Positions 63,203 to 64,000 of a stretch of DNA of 64,000 nt are shown piece by piece. How positions within the stretch are numbered: position 1 is the first letter of the stretch; the number at the start of each line of letters is the position of its first letter. This stretch comes from Bin87 sp963666415 (GTDB lineage Bacteria > Chloroflexota > Dehalococcoidia > Lucifugimonadales > UBA3495), in assembly GCA_963666415.2 (NCBI GenBank), contig CAXXPD010000003.1, forward strand, positions 682,001 to 746,000, written 5' to 3'. A program made the translations under genes and the position numbers. The notes below the pieces were generated by a model. That model ran no database searches. It was not told the origin of the DNA and saw nothing but the letters and a program-made list of their open reading frames with translations.

Positions 63203-64000
63203 ATGATGAGCAGACGCAAGAACAGCGCCAAACCAGCGGGGCTATCCCAGCTGAACCTGAACGCGGCGGGCATCGACGTGGGCGCCACCAGCCATTTCGT
63301 CGCGGTGCCCGCCGACCGCGCGGAGCAGCCGGTACAAGAGTTTGCCGCCTTCACAGCGGACTTGTATCGCCTGGCGGAGTGGCTGTCCGAGTGCGGTGTG
63401 GAGACCGTGGTCATGGAGTCGACGGGGGTGTACTGGATACCGCTGTTCGGAGTGCTGGAAGGCCGAGGGTTTGAGGTAATGCTGGTGGACCCCAGACGCA
63501 TCAAGAACGTGCCGGGGCGCAAGACCGACGTGCTGGACTGCCAGTGGCTGCAGCAGCTGCACACCTACGGACTGCTGTCGGGAGCCTTCCGGCCCGATGG
63601 GGAGATCCGACGCCTGCGTAGCTACCTGCGCCAGCGAACGATGCTGGTGGAATACGCGTCCCACCATATCCAGCATATGCAGAAGGCCCTGACCCAGATG
63701 AACGTGAAGCTCCAGCACGTCATCAGCAACATCACCGGCCAGACCGGCATGGACATCATCGAGGCCATCGTGGGCGGCGAGCGGGATCCGCGTAAGCTGG
63801 CGCAACTGCGCAATTATCGGATCAAGGCGGACGAGGCGACCATCGCCAAGTCGTTGCAGGGCCACTGGCGGGAGGAACATATCTTCGAGCTGACCCAGGC
63901 CCTGGAGTTGTACCGGGTGTATCAGGCCAAGATTGCCGAGTGCGACCGGGAGATTGAAGCCCAGCTGGAACGGTTTGAGGACCGCAGCGACGGTGTGCCT
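63203..64000 (+). CDS. IS110-family transposase, 5' part (incomplete at window end)
   Basis: Open from ATG 63203/63206 to the last base: MMSRRKNSAKPAGLSQLNLN, AGIDVGATSHFVAVPADRAE, VVMESTGVYWIPLFGVLEGR, RKTDVLDCQWLQQLHTYGLL and LTQMNVKLQHVISNITGQTG. No stop or shift in the 266 codons visible. Close relative of the frameshifted copy upstream and possibly the active member. Confidence 0.85.
   Translation, partial: MMSRRKNSAKPAGLSQLNLNAAGIDVGATSHFVAVPADRAEQPVQEFAAFTADLYRLAEWLSECGVETVVMESTGVYWIPLFGVLEGRGFEVMLVDPRRIKNVPGRKTDVLDCQWLQQLHTYGLLSGAFRPDGEIRRLRSYLRQRTMLVEYASHHIQHMQKALTQMNVKLQHVISNITGQTGMDIIEAIVGGERDPRKLAQLRNYRIKADEATIAKSLQGHWREEHIFELTQALELYRVYQAKIAECDREIEAQLERFEDRSDGVP

Larger units (their letters stand above)
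62937..64000 (+). mobile_element. IS110-family element of the second type, copy 2 (runs off window)
   Basis: The leader from about 62950 repeats that of copy 1, followed by a transposase that continues past the window end. Confidence 0.65.

Overview
The window looks like part of a Chloroflexota genome, probably a SAR202- or Dehalococcoidia-like lineage. This is inferred from the DUF2298 (Chlor_Arch_YYY) membrane protein, the HspR-controlled chaperone genes, the LigB-type ring-cleavage dioxygenases and the very heavy insertion-sequence load. No rRNA is present to confirm it.

Three zones can be seen. (1) 1-28,300 is an accessory region. It holds a beheaded EF-Tu copy, a run of unrecognised genes on the + strand, a four-repeat orphan CRISPR array, a decayed anti-sigma/phosphatase pair, small zinc-binding phage-like genes, an AAA ATPase with a partner gene, two IS1380 copies, one amber-interrupted ISNCY element, four copies of a 179-bp MITE, and broken MFS, NYN-domain and integrase genes. 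(2) 28,670-43,210 is ordinary chromosome: a tRNA-Leu/Cys/Leu cluster, hspR-grpE-dnaK, a zinc-ribbon gene, a molybdopterin oxidoreductase, selD, an acyl-CoA dehydrogenase, ligA, a PPOX flavoprotein, DUF2298 and ftsY. (3) 43,300-64,000 is dominated by nested mobile elements around a TPP-riboswitch-controlled transporter and one intact LigB-type dioxygenase gene.

Strongest observations. The two IS110 copies at 43.6-44.8 kb and 48.8-49.9 kb carry a non-coding leader that folds like a bridge RNA, and its four guide segments can be read against the element's own junctions. Both copies sit in the same position of an IS66-type terminal repeat. The two unoccupied repeats nearby each differ from the guide by one base. 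The whole 6.4-kb block is bounded by IS66-type ends and a perfect 8-bp target duplication. selD is a selenoprotein gene: it has an in-frame UGA at codon 19, followed by a strong SECIS-like hairpin, and must be extended 37 codons upstream. hspR and a zinc-ribbon gene share a divergent promoter whose two -35 boxes are the two arms of one palindrome. Removing the first MITE with one CTAG restores a single 483-codon gene.

Most mobile-element genes are broken by frameshifts, amber codons or nested insertions, so the accessory part is in active decay. Intact transposases are the IS1380 copy at 22.4 kb, both bridge-RNA IS110 copies and one IS256 copy at 55.9 kb.
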